Shown piece by piece: positions 1 through 9,009 of a stretch of DNA of 64,000 nt. The notes beneath the pieces are model-generated. The model searched no databases. It was not told where the DNA came from and saw only the letters and a list, made by a program, of their open reading frames with translations. Within the stretch, counting starts at the first letter, position 1. The number at the start of each line of letters is the position of its first letter. This DNA is from Dysosmobacter welbionis (lineage in GTDB: Bacteria > Bacillota > Clostridia > Oscillospirales > Oscillospiraceae), in assembly GCF_005121165.3 (NCBI RefSeq), contig NZ_CP034413.3, forward strand, positions 2,356,001-2,420,000, in the 5' to 3' direction. Made by a program: the position numbers and the translations under genes.

Positions 1-1
1 G

Positions 2-1084
2 TCCGGCGCGGCGCTGATCGACGCCAAGGAGTATCCCAGCCGCAGCGTGGGAGAGCCGCCGGACGGCAAGGTCCTCCGGGGCTCTCATGACGGATTCATT
101 GAGGCGGTGGTGCCCAACATGGCCATGCTGCGCCGCCGCATCCGGGATCCCCACCTGACCATGGAGGGGCTGAAGGTCGGCCAGCGGACCCACAGCGACG
201 TGGCGCTGTGCTACCTGGATGACCGGGTGGACCACGCCCTGCTGGACGAGCTGCGCCACAAGCTCCAGAACATCCAGGCCAACTCCCTCACCATGGCGCA
301 GGAGAGCGTGGCGGAGGCCATCCGCCCCAAGCAGTGGTACAACCCCTTCCCAAAGGTGCGGTACACTGAGCGGCCGGACACCGCCGCCGCCTGCGTCATG
401 GAGGGCAGCATCATCCTGATGGTGGACAACTCTGCGGCGGTGATGATCCTGCCCACCACCTTTTTTGACTTTACCCAGGAGGCCAATGACTTCTATTTTC
501 CCCCGCTGGTGGGCACGTATCTGCGGGTCCTGCGGGTGACGGTGTTCCTGATCTCCCTGCTGATTACCCCTGCCTGGTACCTGATGGTCAGCTCGCCGGG
601 GCGCCTGCCGTCCTGGCTGGATTTCCTCTCCTCCCCGGAGCCGGCGGCGCTGTCTCTGCTGTCCCAGCTGCTGGTGGTGGAATTCCTGATCGACGTGCTG
701 AAGCTGGCGTCCCTGAACACGCCGGATACGCTGTCCAACTCCTTCTCCATGCTGGGGGCCTTGATCCTGGGTGATTTTGCCGTGCAGGCCGGATGGCTGG
801 GGCCGGAAGTACTGGTGTATATGGCATTCGTCTCCGTGGCGGGCTTCGCCCAGCCCAGCTATGAGCTGGGGTACGCCTTCAAGCTGCTGCGGGTGGCGCT
901 GCTGCTGCTGACAGCGGCCTTCGACGTCTGGGGATTCTGCCTGGGGTTCGTGGGCATCCTAGTCCTGCTGGCCACCACAAAACCCCTGGTGGGCCACGGG
1001 TATCTCTATCCCCTGATCCCCTTCAACGGCAAGGCGCTTCGCCGGCTGCTGGTGCGGGAACCCATCAATCGGGACAACACCTGA
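2..1084 (+). CDS. GerA/SpoVAF-family spore germination protein, 5' end outside window
   Basis: The frame is open from base 2 to a TGA at 1082-1084, so the gene starts before the window. The visible part begins within the cytoplasmic domain, with EPPDGKVLRGSHDGF and the RRRIRDP region typical of the GerA A-subunit/SpoVAF family, and continues into about four or five hydrophobic membrane segments (residues near 160-180, 200-225, 235-300 of the visible part). The family acts in the spore inner membrane in nutrient sensing and dipicolinate release during germination. A strong hairpin terminator follows, so this is the last gene of its transcript. It could be either spoVAF or a gerAA-type gene; the spoVAD and spoVAE genes of this genome lie more than 30 kb away, so linkage does not decide. 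Confidence 0.85.
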   Translation, partial: SGAALIDAKEYPSRSVGEPPDGKVLRGSHDGFIEAVVPNMAMLRRRIRDPHLTMEGLKVGQRTHSDVALCYLDDRVDHALLDELRHKLQNIQANSLTMAQESVAEAIRPKQWYNPFPKVRYTERPDTAAACVMEGSIILMVDNSAAVMILPTTFFDFTQEANDFYFPPLVGTYLRVLRVTVFLISLLITPAWYLMVSSPGRLPSWLDFLSSPEPAALSLLSQLLVVEFLIDVLKLASLNTPDTLSNSFSMLGALILGDFAVQAGWLGPEVLVYMAFVSVAGFAQPSYELGYAFKLLRVALLLLTAAFDVWGFCLGFVGILVLLATTKPLVGHGYLYPLIPFNGKALRRLLVREPINRDNT

Positions 1085-1104
1085 GAGACCCGCTCCTTCC
1101 AGCA

Positions 1105-1138
1105 CGCGCCGGACAGGATTCTGTCCGGCGCGTTTTTT
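1105..1138 (+). terminator. Rho-independent terminator after the GerA-family gene
   Basis: A perfect 12-bp stem (1105-1116 with 1121-1132) encloses the loop GATT and is followed by six T residues. It begins about 20 bases after the stop codon. Confidence 0.9.
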
Positions 1139-1549
1139 CCCCGAAAGCAGAAAATTTTTCAAACTGTGGCATTTCCAACCCCTTTTGGAAAAAATGGGCG
1201 CTCTGATGAAACGGACTGCGGGGACAAAAGCCCACCCTGGTGCGTTTGACGAGGAGAGAAGGGACTCATATCACGGATCATCATGAACTTCTACACCCCT
1301 TCAGCTTTGGATGGAGGGGAAATTTGAACAGGCGGGAGAGATGCAGCCGGCGGAGAGAAATGAGGGGCCGCCACAGCTGCTCCGGTGGCCGGACGGCCCG
1401 GCTGCCGTCTTTGCAGCCGCGCTGGAGACGGCCGTGCGTGCCTGCATGGCGCCGCCCGGCGGGGGGAAACTGTTTTTCGCCGACTTGACGAAATTTCCGG
1501 CTGTTTTTTCGCTCTCCTGCCCAAAACGGGGAATGTGCCAAAATTTTTG
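1139..1549. other. Intergenic stretch without a supported gene
   Basis: About 500 bases separate the terminator from the EF-G-like gene. Open frames here run on both strands but lack ribosome sites and show no recognisable protein. I see no clear riboswitch or tRNA. The right-hand end carries the promoter of the next gene. Confidence 0.5.
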
Positions 1550-1578
1550 TTGTATTGCACCGGCAAAGGTTGTATAAT
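1550..1578 (+). promoter_or_regulatory. Sigma-A-type promoter of the EF-G-like gene
   Basis: TTGTAT at 1550-1555 and a consensus TATAAT at 1573-1578 are separated by 17 bases. The start codon lies about 75 bases downstream, leaving a leader of roughly 65 bases. Confidence 0.6.
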
Positions 1579-1651
1579 TTCTACATTAGGCATCCCCGGC
1601 GGCCGGTGGGACTGGCCGCGGCAACAGCACAACATAAGGAGTGGAACAAAC

Positions 1652-3733
1652 ATGAGCTATTCTGTACAAAACATCCGCAACGTCTGTCTGCTGGGCCACA
1701 GCGGAAACGGCAAGACCGCCCTGGCAGAGAGCCTGCTGTATATGACCGGGGCCATCGACCGGATGGGCCGGGGCGCGGACGGGAATACGGTCTGCGACTA
1801 TGATCCGGAGGAGACCAAGCGGCAGATCTCCATCTCCACCGCTGTGGCGCCGCTGGAGTACAAGGGGTGCCGGATCAACGTGCTGGACACGCCGGGCGCG
1901 TTCGACTTCGCCGGCGAGGTGATCGAGGCTCTACGGGCCGCCGACGCCGCCATCATCGTCTGCTCCGCCAAGGACGGCGTGTCCGTGGGCCTGGAGAAGG
2001 CGTGGAAATACTGCGAGGAGCGGAATATGCCCCGCTTTATCTATATCTCCAAGACCGACGAGGACAACAGCGACTACAACGCCACCTTCGAGGCTCTGCG
2101 GGCCCGGTTCGGCAACAAGATCGCGCCTCTGGTGGTGCCCATCTGGGACGAGGGCAAGAAGGTCACCGGCATCATCGACGTGCTGAACAAGCGCGCCTAT
2201 GAGATGCAGGACCAAAAGCGGGTGGAGATCGAGATCCCCGAGGGCAAGGACGCCGTCATCGAGGAGTTCAACAACGCCCTGAAGGAGTCCGTGGCCGAAA
2301 CCAGCGAGGAGTTCATGGACAAGTTCTTCGGCGGCGAGGACTTCACCTACGCCGAGATGATTCAGGGCCTGCGCCAGGGCGTGCGGGAGTTGAGCCTGTT
2401 CCCCGTGCTGTGCGGCTCCGCTGTCAACTGCATGGGCAGCCTGATGCTGCTGGACGACATCGTGGACCTGCTGCCCAACCCCATGGAGGGCAACTATCAC
2501 AAGGCCACCCGCCAGGACGGCGAGACGGAGCCCTTTGTGGTCTCCCCCGGCGGCGTGCCTACGGCCTTCGTGTTCAAGACCGTCTCTGACCAGTACGGCA
2601 AGTACAGCTTCGTCAAGGTGCTCTCCGGCACCCTGACGCCGGATCTGCCCATGGTCAACGCCCGCACCGGCGTCTCTGAAAAACTGGGCCGCCTGTACAC
2701 CATGCGGGGCAAGAAGGCCACCGAGGTGAAGGAGCTGGGCTGCGGCGACATCGGCGCCATCGGCAAGATGGAGAAGGTCAAGACCGGCGATACCCTGTGC
2801 GACGCCCGGAAGGTCGTCGCCCTGAAGGAACTGCCCTTCGCAGAGCCCTGCTATTCCGTGGCCATCGTGCCCAAGACCCGGGGCCAGGAGGACAAGATCG
2901 CCCAGGGCCTGGCCCGTATGAACGAGGAGGATCCCACCTTCTCCGTCACCAACAACGCCGAGACCCACCAGATGGTGCTCAACGGCTCCGGCGACATGCA
3001 GGTGGATGTGCTGGTCAGCAAGCTGAAGAGCCGCTTCAATGTGGAGGCGGATCTGAAGCCCGTGCGGGTGCCCTATCGGGAGAAGATCCGCAAGACTGTC
3101 CAGAAGCAGGGCCGCCACAAGAAGCAGACCGGCGGCAGCGGCCAGTTCGGCGACGTGTGGATCCGGTTTGAACCCCAGACGGAGCAGGACGACATGATCT
3201 TCGCCGAGGAGGTCTTCGGCGGCAGCGTGCCCAAGAACTTCTTCCCTGCGGTGGAGAAGGGCCTGCGGGAGGCCTGCGCCCACGGTCCCCTGGCGGGCTA
3301 TCCCGTGGTGAACCTGAAGGCCGTGCTGTACGACGGCTCCTACCATCCGGTGGACTCCTCCGAAATCGCCTTTAAGACCGCGGCGCAGCTGGCCTACAAG
3401 GCCGCCCTGCCGGAGGCCAACCCGGTCCTGCTGGAGCCGGTGGGCGAGCTGAAGGTCACTGTGCCCGACAGCTACATGGGCGACGTCATCGGCGATCTGA
3501 ACAAGCGCCGGGGCCGCGTCATGGGCATGGATCCCACCGGCGACGGCAACCAGGTGATCTCTGCGGAGGTGCCCATGGCTGAGATGGGCAGCTACGCCAT
3601 CGATCTGCGGTCTATGACGCAGAGCCGCGGCAGCTTCACCTTCCACTTCGTCCGCTACGAGGACTGCCCGCCGGCAGCCCAGGAGAAGGCCATCGCGGAG
3701 GCGAAGGCGCTCCAGGCGGCGGAGGAGAAGTAA
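1652..3733 (+). CDS. Elongation factor G-like GTPase (EF-G paralogue)
   Basis: This 693-residue protein has the full EF-G layout: a GTPase domain with P-loop GHSGNGKT near residue 15, DTPG near 80 and SKTD near 135, then domains II to V. The guanine-specificity motif is SKTD rather than the NKMD of the main EF-G, and the P-loop lacks the usual D-A-G. This points to the EF-G-like paralogue group rather than fusA itself; such proteins are ribosome-associated translocases or recycling factors whose exact role is often unknown. ATG 1652 follows AAGGAG at 1637. There is no str operon (rpsL, rpsG, tuf) around it, which supports a paralogue. Its last 24 codons are repeated downstream in a 216-bp tandem repeat. 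Confidence 0.88.
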   Translation: MSYSVQNIRNVCLLGHSGNGKTALAESLLYMTGAIDRMGRGADGNTVCDYDPEETKRQISISTAVAPLEYKGCRINVLDTPGAFDFAGEVIEALRAADAAIIVCSAKDGVSVGLEKAWKYCEERNMPRFIYISKTDEDNSDYNATFEALRARFGNKIAPLVVPIWDEGKKVTGIIDVLNKRAYEMQDQKRVEIEIPEGKDAVIEEFNNALKESVAETSEEFMDKFFGGEDFTYAEMIQGLRQGVRELSLFPVLCGSAVNCMGSLMLLDDIVDLLPNPMEGNYHKATRQDGETEPFVVSPGGVPTAFVFKTVSDQYGKYSFVKVLSGTLTPDLPMVNARTGVSEKLGRLYTMRGKKATEVKELGCGDIGAIGKMEKVKTGDTLCDARKVVALKELPFAEPCYSVAIVPKTRGQEDKIAQGLARMNEEDPTFSVTNNAETHQMVLNGSGDMQVDVLVSKLKSRFNVEADLKPVRVPYREKIRKTVQKQGRHKKQTGGSGQFGDVWIRFEPQTEQDDMIFAEEVFGGSVPKNFFPAVEKGLREACAHGPLAGYPVVNLKAVLYDGSYHPVDSSEIAFKTAAQLAYKAALPEANPVLLEPVGELKVTVPDSYMGDVIGDLNKRRGRVMGMDPTGDGNQVISAEVPMAEMGSYAIDLRSMTQSRGSFTFHFVRYEDCPPAAQEKAIAEAKALQAAEEK

Positions 3734-4165
3734 GGAAGAGGCAGTCCGCGTCTCTCCGCCGGGAGTCCGGCGTACAAGTATTTTGCCGGAGGCAAAATCT
3801 TGAAATCGGCCGAATTCACTTCGGGCGATTTGCATCCAATGCGGGGTCCCCGCGGGGCGCAAAGCGGCTTGCGGGGCGACTGCCCGCCGGCAGCCCAGGA
3901 GAAGGCCATCGCGGAGGCGAAGGCGCTCCAGGCGGCGGAGGAGAAGTAAGGAAGAGGCAGTCCGCGTCTCTCCGCCGGGAGTCCGGCGTACAAGTATTTT
4001 GCCGGAGGCAAAATCTTGAAATCGGCCGAATTCACTTCGGGCGATTTGCATCCAATGCGGGGTCCCCGCAGGGCGCAAAGCGGCTTGCGGGGCGACTGCC
4101 CGCCTGCGGCCCAGGAGAAGGCCATCGCGGAGGCGAAGGCGCTCCAGGCGGCGGAGGAAAGATAA
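3662..4165 (+). repeat. 216-bp tandem direct repeat duplicating the 3' end of the EF-G-like gene
   Basis: The segment beginning GACTGCCCGCC occurs at 3662, 3878 and 4094, spaced exactly 216 bases. Copies 1 and 2 contain the last 24 codons of the EF-G-like gene plus about 145 bases of spacer; copy 3 is partial and stops at the coding end. Copy 3 differs slightly (CCTGCGGCC, and GAAAGATAA at the end), which suggests it is the original gene end and the upstream units arose by insertion and duplication. The spacer holds a small hairpin, TTTTGCCGGAGGCAAAA. No gene is expected between 3734 and 4265. Confidence 0.85.
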
Positions 4166-4186
4166 CGCACATTTGCAAAAACCAAA

Positions 4187-4214
4187 ACGGCGGGGAGCAA
4201 ACTCCCCGCCGTTT
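4187..4214 (+). terminator. Terminator after the repeat array
   Basis: ACGGCGGGGAG pairs with CTCCCCGCCGT around a short loop and is followed by a T-rich run. It is probably the original terminator of the EF-G-like gene. Confidence 0.8.
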
Positions 4215-4265
4215 CTGTAAGCAGAAATGCCACAAGCTGTTAATTTGTATGAAAGGAGCGGGCAC

Positions 4266-4463
4266 ATGTATCAATATAAATACATTCCGGTGGATACCGG
4301 CGGCGGCTTCCTGTCAGACACCCGGGAACACCGGGAGCTTATCGACGCATACGCCGCAGAAGGCTGGCGGTATGTGGGATTTTTCCCGGTGAGCTTCACG
4401 AGTCATGGAGGGATTAGCCGGGTGGACCTGATCTTTGAACGGAGTCGTAAATTGCCGACTTAA
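4266..4463 (+). CDS. DUF4177-type small protein
   Basis: This 65-residue protein starts at ATG 4266 behind GAAAGGAG. It has the pattern of DUF4177 proteins: an N-terminal YQYKYIPVDT strand, a helix with the EGWRYVGFFPV region, and a C-terminal strand ending in an IFER-like motif. The family is cytoplasmic and of unknown function. It sits between a terminator and the rubrerythrin promoter and is probably transcribed alone. Confidence 0.7.
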   Translation: MYQYKYIPVDTGGGFLSDTREHRELIDAYAAEGWRYVGFFPVSFTSHGGISRVDLIFERSRKLPT

Positions 4464-4485
4464 AATCCAGGAAAAGTTTTCTATT

Positions 4486-4529
4486 AGTTGCAAAAGCAAC
4501 TTCAAAATATTAGAATATCCTGTTATACT
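4486..4529 (+). promoter_or_regulatory. Promoter and palindromic operator candidate of rubrerythrin
   Basis: An extended -10 (TGT then TATACT at 4524-4529) lies 17 bases after TTCAAA at 4501-4506. A second overlapping pair, TTGCAA 4488-4493 with TAGAAT 4511-4516, is also spaced 17. The perfect palindrome AGTTGC-AAAA-GCAACT at 4486-4501 covers the upstream -35 and could bind a repressor. It does not match a PerR box. Confidence 0.55.
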
Positions 4530-4599
4530 CAAACTGTCCCAAGGGGACTGAGGAAAAAAGGCTTTCAAAAAAGATAAGTATAAAAGGAGGACATTTACT

Positions 4600-5166
4600 A
4601 TGAAGAAGTGGGTCTGCTCTGTCTGCGGTTATGTTTATGAGGGCGAGAATCCCCCCGAGAAGTGCCCCCAGTGCGGTGTTCCCGCCTCCAAGTTCACCGA
4701 GCAGAAGGGTGAGCTGAGCTGGGCTGCCGAGCATGTGGTCGGCGTGGGCAAGTCCTTCGGCGAGTCTGTTCCCGCCGAGGTCCAGAAGGAGATCATCGAC
4801 GGTCTGAACGCCAACTTCACCGGCGAGTGCACTGAGGTCGGCATGTATCTGGCCATGTCCCGCGTGGCATATCGTGAGGGCTATGCCGAGATTGGTGAGT
4901 ATTGGCGCCGGGCCGCTCTGGAAGAGGCCGAGCACGCTGCCAAGTTTGCGGAGCTGCTGGGCGATGTGGTGACCGACTCCACCAAGAAGAACCTGGAGAT
5001 GCGGGTCGAGGCCGAGAACGGCGCCACCCTGGGCAAGTTCGAGCTGGCCAAGCTGGCCAAGCAGTACAACCTGGACGCCATCCACGACACCGTGCATGAG
5101 ATGGCCCGCGACGAGGCCCGTCACGGCAAGGCTTTCGAGGGCCTGCTGAAGCGGTACTTCGGCTGA
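4600..5166 (+). CDS. Reverse rubrerythrin (rubredoxin domain N-terminal)
   Basis: This 188-residue protein has a rubredoxin-like iron site at the N-terminus (CSVCGY and CPQCGVP, two CxxC pairs) followed by a four-helix ferritin-like di-iron domain with repeated ExxH motifs ([18 protein letters not shown]). In ordinary rubrerythrin the rubredoxin domain is C-terminal; the reversed order is the reverse rubrerythrin of Clostridia, which reduces hydrogen peroxide and oxygen using NADH-linked electron donors in the cytoplasm. ATG 4600 follows AAAGGAGG. The gene has its own promoter and terminator and codons typical of a highly expressed gene. Confidence 0.93.
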   Translation: MKKWVCSVCGYVYEGENPPEKCPQCGVPASKFTEQKGELSWAAEHVVGVGKSFGESVPAEVQKEIIDGLNANFTGECTEVGMYLAMSRVAYREGYAEIGEYWRRAALEEAEHAAKFAELLGDVVTDSTKKNLEMRVEAENGATLGKFELAKLAKQYNLDAIHDTVHEMARDEARHGKAFEGLLKRYFG

Positions 5167-5185
5167 TTCGAAAAGTCCATACGGC

Positions 5186-5216
5186 AAATCCCCCGGCCGC
5201 CGGCCGGGGGATTTTT
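5186..5216 (+). terminator. Terminator of rubrerythrin
   Basis: ATCCCCCGGCC pairs with GGCCGGGGGAT and is followed by TTTTT. It lies 20 bases after the rubrerythrin stop codon. Confidence 0.9.
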
Positions 5217-5392
5217 ATAAAAAGAGAGGTAAGACCGTTCGCGCCGCACGAAACTAATCAGAATCTGTAACATCTTTCAAGGCCCTGAGGGGCGCTTGCT
5301 TTTCTGCTCCCATATACATGAACTGATGTTGGTTGATCTGGTCATACATCAATTTCGGTTAACATGCAGGCAGAAAGAGAGGCTTGCGTGTG

Positions 5393-5602
5393 ATGATCTC
5401 CTATGACAGCCTGCGGGACAAAATGAAGGAAAAAGGCATCTCTCAATACGCCCTGATTAGGCGCTGGCACATCAATCCAGCCCAGATCACCCGCCTGAAG
5501 CGGAATGAGAGCGTCAGCCCCCACACCATTGAGATGTTCTGCAAGATCCTGAAGTGTGAGGTGGGGGACATTATGCGGCATATTCCGGACGGGAAAGCGT
5601 AA
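5393..5602 (+). CDS. Small XRE-type helix-turn-helix regulator
   Basis: About 69 residues form little more than one Cro/CI-type helix-turn-helix. The segment YALIRRWHINPAQITRLKRNE is the recognition region, and FCKILKCEVGDIM is the closing helix typical of YozG-like regulators. The start could be GTG 5390 or ATG 5393, both behind AGAGAGG. The target is unknown. A clear terminator follows at once. Confidence 0.75.
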   Translation: MISYDSLRDKMKEKGISQYALIRRWHINPAQITRLKRNESVSPHTIEMFCKILKCEVGDIMRHIPDGKA

Positions 5603-5636
5603 CGGCAGAGCAGGCCGCCCGCTCTGCCGTTTTTTG
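5602..5636 (+). terminator. Terminator after the small XRE regulator
   Basis: AACGGCAGAGC pairs with GCTCTGCCGTT around a nine-base loop, followed by T residues. Confidence 0.85.
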
Positions 5637-5739
5637 CCGTCCCCGGCCCGATTCTACGCTCCGCAGACAAAATTCAAGGGCGGGGGATGGTCAAACAGCC
5701 TGATTTGCGGTATGCTGAGGCCAGAGAGGAGGGAGGCCC

Positions 5740-6780
5740 ATGGATGCCGGAAAGACAGGCGCCTATCTGGCGGCGCTGCGGAAAGCCCGGGGCATGACCC
5801 AGCAGGAGGCGGCGGATCAGCTGGGTGTCTCCAACAAGACCGTGAGCAAGTGGGAAAACGGCGCGGGGCTGCCGGATATCACCGTGCTGCCTGCCTTGGC
5901 GGAGCTGTACGGCGTCACCGCCGATGATATCCTGGCGGGAGAGACCTTGCGGGGCCGGCCAGCGGAGGCCCAGGGACCGGCACGGCGGCGCCTCCTGCTG
6001 CTGCGGCTGCGGACCCGGTTCGACCTCTGTTTCATCGGCAGCCTGGCGCTGGGTGTGCTGGCGGCATTCCGGGTGGCCTATGTCAGTCTGGCGGCCTGGC
6101 CGCTGTCGGTGGGCCTCTTATGGATCGGCTATGTGCTGGCTGTCCATCCGGCCCGGTACGGTGATATATCGTTGGATGCTAAAATTTGGGAAAACCTGTA
6201 CCGCAAGCTGCTGGCCGCCTCCGCCGTCCAGTGGTGGGCCCTGCTGCGGCTGGTGCGGCTGGGCAGGCTGGAGGTGGACTTTGCGGAGATGCGGTACTAC
6301 GACACCATGCAAGCCTGGAAGCCGCTGCTCTTCGCCGTGGGGCTGGCGCTGCTGTGCGCCGTGCTGGAGCGGGCCCTGCGCCGCCGGGCGGGGGCGGATG
6401 CCTCTTTGCTGTGGATACCGGAGCGGCTGCGGCCAATGCTCCACCGGAGCGGCGGCTTCCTGCGGCGGACCCGGCGGCTCTGGCTGGTGTGGCTGGCGTG
6501 GGCGGTACTTCTGGCGGGGCTGTGGTTCCTGGCGGACGGCCAGCTGGACCGGGTGTTGGCGCCCTGGATCGCCCGATATGGGGAAGAGCTGGTCCAAAGC
6601 GGTTTCCCGGAGAGCTGGACCATCCTGCGGGGGCGGCTGGAGGCGGATGTGGCACTCTGGCTCCGGCTGCGGCAGGGGGTGCTGATCGCCGGCGCCGTCT
6701 CCGGGGCTGGCGTGCTGGTTTGGACGCTGCTACATTGGAAAAAGCGCCGCCCCCCTCTTGCGGAGGAGGGCGAAACATGA
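5740..6780 (+). CDS. XRE regulator fused to a multi-pass membrane domain
   Basis: The 346-residue protein has an N-terminal Cro/CI-type helix-turn-helix (residues about 8-62, with MTQQEAADQLGVSNKTVSKW) joined to a hydrophobic region with about five membrane segments (near residues 95-115, 120-140, 200-220, 250-270 and 310-330). The arrangement suggests a membrane-bound one-component regulator that senses envelope or membrane state. ATG 5740 follows GAGGAGGG. The next gene starts 36 bases later and may be co-transcribed. The ligand and targets are unknown. Confidence 0.75.
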   Translation: MDAGKTGAYLAALRKARGMTQQEAADQLGVSNKTVSKWENGAGLPDITVLPALAELYGVTADDILAGETLRGRPAEAQGPARRRLLLLRLRTRFDLCFIGSLALGVLAAFRVAYVSLAAWPLSVGLLWIGYVLAVHPARYGDISLDAKIWENLYRKLLAASAVQWWALLRLVRLGRLEVDFAEMRYYDTMQAWKPLLFAVGLALLCAVLERALRRRAGADASLLWIPERLRPMLHRSGGFLRRTRRLWLVWLAWAVLLAGLWFLADGQLDRVLAPWIARYGEELVQSGFPESWTILRGRLEADVALWLRLRQGVLIAGAVSGAGVLVWTLLHWKKRRPPLAEEGET

Positions 6781-6816
6781 TAGAATCTCTCCGGCGAAGA
6801 ATAAGGGGAGAAGTGT

Positions 6817-7473
6817 ATGTATCACTATATTTTCTTTGATTTGGACGGCACGCTGACAGACTCCAAGGAGGGCATCCTCAACAGCCTGCGGTATGCCTTT
6901 GACAAGCTGGGGGAGCCGGTGCCGCCGGAGAGCACCCTCATCAAATTCATCGGCCCGCCCCTGCAGGACTCCTTCGCGGAATTCTGCGGCTTTTCGGCGG
7001 AGCGGGCCGCGGAGGCCATCGCCGCCTTCCGGGAGCGGTACGAGCCTGTCGGCAAGTTTGAGAACATGGCCGCCCCCGGCATGGCGGACCTGTGCGCCCG
7101 GCTGAAGGCCCGGGGCTATGTGCTGGCTCTGGCCTCCTCCAAGCCGGAGAGCCTGTGTGTGCCCATCTGCGAGAAGTTCGGCTTCACGCCGTCTTTGGCT
7201 GTTGTGACGGGCAGCCCGCCCGTGGGGGACTGGAGCAAGGCGGACGTGATCCGGGAGACTATGCGCCGCCTGGAGCTGACGGAGGCCCACAAGCCGGAGA
7301 TCCTGATGGTGGGGGACCGGAAGTTCGACGTGCTGGGCGCCAAGGCGTGCGGCATCGCCTGCGCGGGCGTGGAGTTCTTCGGCTACGCCGCCCCCGGCGA
7401 GCTGGCGGAGAGCGGCGCTGTGGCCGTGGTCCGGACACCGGAGGAGCTGGAGCAGTTCATCCTGACCCATTGA
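6817..7473 (+). CDS. HAD-family hydrolase, phosphoglycolate phosphatase-like
   Basis: This 218-residue protein has the HAD motifs in order: motif I FDLDGTLTDS at residue 6, a C1-type helical cap, motif II near ALASSKP, and motif IV MVGDRKFDVLGA near residue 165. It resembles Gph/YjjG-type HAD-IA phosphatases, which remove phosphate from small metabolites such as phosphoglycolate or nucleotides; the exact substrate cannot be told. ATG 6817 follows AAGGGGAGAAG. A bidirectional terminator follows. Confidence 0.85.
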   Translation: MYHYIFFDLDGTLTDSKEGILNSLRYAFDKLGEPVPPESTLIKFIGPPLQDSFAEFCGFSAERAAEAIAAFRERYEPVGKFENMAAPGMADLCARLKARGYVLALASSKPESLCVPICEKFGFTPSLAVVTGSPPVGDWSKADVIRETMRRLELTEAHKPEILMVGDRKFDVLGAKACGIACAGVEFFGYAAPGELAESGAVAVVRTPEELEQFILTH

Positions 7474-7477
7474 ATGC

Positions 7478-7515
7478 GAAAAAAGAGGCGGCGCCCATGG
7501 GGCGCCGCCTCTTTC
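7478..7515. terminator. Bidirectional terminator between convergent genes
   Basis: AGAGGCGGCGCC pairs with GGCGCCGCCTCT and has A residues before and T residues after it. It serves the HAD gene on the plus strand and the protease gene on the minus strand. Confidence 0.85.
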
Positions 7516-7529
7516 AGGCGCTTCGGTAT

Positions 7530-8812
7530 TCAGCCGACGGTTTCCGCCTCGAGGACTTCCGGCAGGGTCAGGCCCTCACCAGTGAGATCGGCGGTGAGGA
7601 TGGGGTCGATGGGCACCGCCAGATACATACTATTGCCGTAGACATAGGCGCCGGAGGTAACGGCTACCGCCTGACCGTAGACGTTCAGCAGGGCGCCGCC
7701 GCTGCTGCCCTCGGAGATGTCGGCGGTGCTCATGACGCAGGGCAGGGCGTACCGCTCCACATCCCGCTGCGTGGCGCTGACGATGCCGGAGCTGACTGCC
7801 AGCCCCAGGCCCAGGGGATTGCCGATGGCGTAGACCGTGTCGCCCGCCCGCAGGTCTCCGGTGCCGGAATCCGCGATGTCCAGCGTGGCAAAAGCAGAGG
7901 TGTCGTGTCCCTTTAGGGCGGCGTGGGAGACGCGGATCACCGCGATATCGATGTCCGGATCGTAGTAGATGACCCGCTCCACCTCATATACATCCCCGGT
8001 GGAGAGCGTGGCGGTGGCGGAGACCGCGTCCGCGATGGAGTGGTAGTTGGTGATGGCCAGCCCGTCCTCCGTGATGAAGAAGCCGCTGGCCTCGCCGGTG
8101 ACAAGGCCTTCGTCCCGGTACGCCTCCGTCTCATAGGTGTCCAGACGGAACACGGCGGCCGCGCAGCGGTCCGCCACCTGCCGGGCGGTGAGGGCGGGGG
8201 TCAGCAGGCCCAGGGCGTTGGCCGCGGCCCGGGAGACGGTCCCCTGGCTCACCAGGCGCCCGATCACTGTGGCGCTGCCGTCCCGGTAGGAGAAGGACAG
8301 GGCATCCGCCGCCATCTCAAACAGGTCCCCTGGGTCAGGGTGCCGGTATAGGCGATGGGGAAGAGGCCGATCCGCTGGGCGAAACCCGCGGCGTCGGCAA
8401 TGGTAAAGTCGCCCGCCTTGTCGGAATACCCCAGCATCCGCAGCAGGAAGGCGCTCCAGGCGTTGGCGGTGAGGGCCGCGTCCGGCCGGAAGGCTGTCGC
8501 CGTGACGCCGGTGATCCAGCCCTGCCGGGCGGCGTAGTTCACCTCCTGGGCGATGGAGGCGGGAACATCCCGGAAGCCGGCCAGCCAGTTGTCTGCCGCG
8601 GCGGCCTGTTCTGCCCCGGCCAGATGCACCAGCAGCACGGCCGCCTGTGCCCGGGTGGCGGGGGCGTCCAGATTATATGTAGAGTCGATCAGTCCCAGGG
8701 TGGAGAGGGTGTCCGCGGCCCGGGCCGCCTCCCCCTCCAGAGCGGAGGCGGCGGGGATCACGCTCACCGTCAGGACAAGGACACAGAGGAGCGAAAGAAG
8801 TCGTTTTTTCAT
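7530..8812 (-). pseudogene. Secreted SLH-domain trypsin-like serine protease, frameshifted
   Basis: The gene reads from ATG 8812 (behind GGAGGC) with a signal peptide of the MKKRLLSLLCVLVLTVS kind, then two S-layer-homology-like repeats (TRAQAAVLLVHLAG and a second half near LTANAWSAFLLRML), and is then broken. Near 8325-8331 the frame shifts by one base; adding one G to the run in CCAGGGGAC restores LTQGDLFEMAADALSFSYRDG. The second frame (7530-8315) holds an HtrA-type protease domain with the catalytic Ser in ISEGSSGGALLN, Asp in DIDIAVIRV and His in AITNYHSIAD. The intact product would be about 427 residues and surface-bound. The break may be real decay or an assembly error. Confidence 0.8.
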
Positions 8813-9009
8813 GGGGTAGCCTCCAAATCTTGAGAATGGCTCCATTTTAGCACCGGGCAGAGCGCTTGGCAAGGCCCGGTCCCTTTACTGCCCGGGCCGA
8901 TTTGGGCGTTCCCAAGACTCTCTTGGCGGAAAAGACGGAACAGAACGGTATATAAAAGGCCCCGCTGCCGCACATGAGGGCCTTGGTTCCACTATTCTGT
9001 ATATTGGGA

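Noticed and set aside
1139-1651. Possible riboswitch or T-box before the EF-G-like gene
   Set aside because: No specifier-loop, T-box or other conserved motif found in the long gap.
1931-4267. Long minus-strand open frame opposite the EF-G-like gene
   Set aside because: It is the antisense of a clear EF-G-like gene in GC-rich DNA; the protein is low-complexity, rich in His, Leu and Gly, and matches nothing.
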